Shown in pieces: positions 57,501 to 60,500 of a stretch of 64,000 bases of DNA. A program made the translations under genes and the position numbers. The notes under the pieces were generated by a model that made no database searches, was not told where the DNA came from, and saw only the letters and a list, made by a program, of their open reading frames with translations. The stretch's first letter is position 1; the number at the start of each line of letters is the position of its first letter. Origin of the DNA: Sipunculus nudus (lineage: Eukaryota; Annelida; Sipuncula; Golfingiida; Sipunculidae); NCBI GenBank assembly GCA_026874595.1, contig CM049308.1, positions 80,520,124-80,584,123 of the forward strand, given 5' to 3'.

Positions 57501-60500
57501 GTTCCTGCAGAGGGCACCTGACATGAATAAAATACTTTATGAAACAAGGTTATTTCAACTAATTTACTGAAATTAATGATGGAATCTTGTTCATCTAACA
57601 TTCTCTATAATCAGTAATTATTTTTCAGACACATGGGGGTTTTGGAATCATATGAACAGTATCTGAACTGTAAATTTTAGATGTATAAAACAGATTACTG
57701 GTTCCAATATTATCTGTAAAATGATCCACAACTAAAAGATGAGCAGACAACAAATCTAAGTAACATAATATAATGCAGGAAGCTCAATATTACCTAATTT
57801 AAAAGAAAACTTTGAGGGAATTTTGACAAGTGTCAATGAATCATTCATGATAATTTCCCTAACAAAATTGATTTTGGCATTTTATAGACAGATTTTATAC
57901 AATGGAGGCAAGAAAAGGCAGATTTATTGATAGAGTGAAGGAATTAGAAAATGGTGTGAGTCTAACCTCCACAGCATGTCAGCCATCTTAACAAAACCAG
58001 CAGATGCCAACTCAAATGCCCCTCTGTGTCTGGACTCCAGCAGCTGTTTGATGAAGAACTGGCACACAGACTTCAGCTGGAAACCAAATAACAACAAAAA
58101 TAAAACATTTCTGAAACAGTCAATGGTGCCTGCCTCCTTTGTTATGATCAGTATCTAAACCACTGTGTACAACCACATATATGAACATCATGATCTGTAG
58201 TAATTAATACACAAGAGTATAATTATATAATTTTTTCAATATTTGATTAATTATTGCTTAATCAAAACAGGGCATGTCTTTAAATTATAATATAACTTCT
58301 GCAGTTCTGTGTACTCATTTTCAACAAAACATTCTATCCATTATTAATAATGTTTCCCAATAAATATTTCCCTTGCAGTGAGTATTTCCTAAATGGATAA
58401 AATGCATAAATGTCTCCTCTTTTGCGAAAGACATTACAACATTAGTTCTTGTTGGATTTTTCTGCCATATTTCATTTTGAAATATTGTTGAATATTTTTC
58501 ATGTACAATAAGTCAAAGTTGTCTTTCACAATGTTCACAATGTAACAGTAGTTTTCCCCTACCCTTCTGATTCCATAAGAAGACTTCTAAACTTACGTCA
58601 TCTATGCTGACCAGGCCTCCATTATCTGGGTGGTGGGGATCAGTTATTGGAGTTGTTTGTGCCAGCTGACCCAGCAGCAGGGATACTTCCTTAATACTTC
58701 TCCAGCAACATACCACCAAGTACTCCGGCATCAGGCTGACTGTCTTAGCACTCTCATCTGCTCCCTTTAAGAGTTCTCTTTCTTCCTCTGATTGGACAAC
58801 AGCATCTAGCGTCAGGCCAGGCCCTTAAAATTAGGATAGAAATTTCCAAGTATATCTATAACAGGCAAATACTTGTAAACTTAACTACAGATAAATTCAA
58901 GATTTAAATTACTAGTTAGAGTATGTACCTTGCTTCCACTGTCACAATCCATTTTAATCATGAATTTTGGATATATTGAGGTTATTGTTACACATACTCT
59001 GTACTTAATGTCAATATAAATAACTAAAATTAACAGCACATGGTATGATGAATGTGCAGACATCTGACAGCTTCAACATTTACTGAACAGGTTCATTCCT
59101 ATGGCATCATGAAGCATTAAGAGAAAGTAGGATAATTCTCTTTTAGCGCAAAAACTGAACTGCACTAATGCTGTAAAATGACAAAAAAAGCACAAAAATT
59201 TAGACACGCCATTTTAATAACTTCCACAGTATATGATTTTGGTTCACTCAAAGGTTGTCTTTATAAAATAGGTGGTCTTTTTTTACAGTTTCCACTGTAT
59301 TTGGGACAGATATCAAGTGGTGTAAGAGTTAGGTGTCTAGAGTTCCAAGGTGGTATCTCTGACAGGTTTGACTGTATTTATGAAACCTCACCCAGTATTG
59401 AGTCCTCAGGGACATTCCCTTCTGGAGAAGAGTTACTGACGATCGGAGACACAATATCTGCTACTTGTTGACAAATCATGATGATGTCACTGATCAGTTG
59501 ACCCCATCTGATGTCTGACTTAACCTCACTGCAAAAAAGGCAGCATGGTGAAAAAAAATCAATTAATATGCACATAAATAATGCTTACATTTTTTTTCTG
59601 CTGATTCCACAGGCAACTTAATATGTCCAGTCAAGTTGTAACGATAACGACTGTGACTTTTATAACGCCTTACTTAAGAGCACAAGAGCTGAAATGCTCC
59701 AACAAATTTTCTGACACATTATATAATTAAATCAGTTATATCTATACTCATCAAAATTTGAATGCTTGATGAACTTTGTCACAGAAATGATACTCCTGTA
59801 ATTTCATATGAAACAGTTATGTTTTGAATGGAAATTAAAAGTAACCACAAACTTTGTCTGATTTTCTGGTGATGATCCTGTGGTAGATTACATATCAAAC
59901 AAAGTAATAATGAGCGAAAAAACACTAAGAACCTTGCCATAGTGCCCCATTTTTAACACACACATTCTAACACATCAGTCAGGGGTTTAATCCTGAAATG
60001 GTCTGTCAGAGTTTGGTATGGTTTTCAGTATGACAGTGCTCTTAGAAGGTAGAGGACTGAAAAATTGTCAAATGCAGGTGGATCTGACTACACACAATCA
60101 TCCTAATGGCAAATGTTTAACAATGTAGACCTTGACTCTGTGACAATGGTCCTACCTGAGTTTGACATCAGTGATGAGGTATCTTATACAGTGGAGGGTG
60201 GGGTACATGGGTTTTGTGGCTGCTGCATGTAGTATACTCTTGCTGGCTACCAGTATCTGTTCCTTTTGCTCCTTCACCAGGATCTGTAGAGTTACCAAGC
60301 TTCTGTTACTCCAGGTATTTTCTAAAACAAAATTATACACAGACACTGACCATGTTATCTGGATATTTAGTTCTGTTAAATTATAAATTGTGTAACAGTT
60401 AGAACTAAGATATCAAAAAGAAAACTGCCCTGTCCCCCCCCCAATGTTATAACCACTGAAGGAAAATAACACTCCCTCACAATTCCCAATTGACCTAACC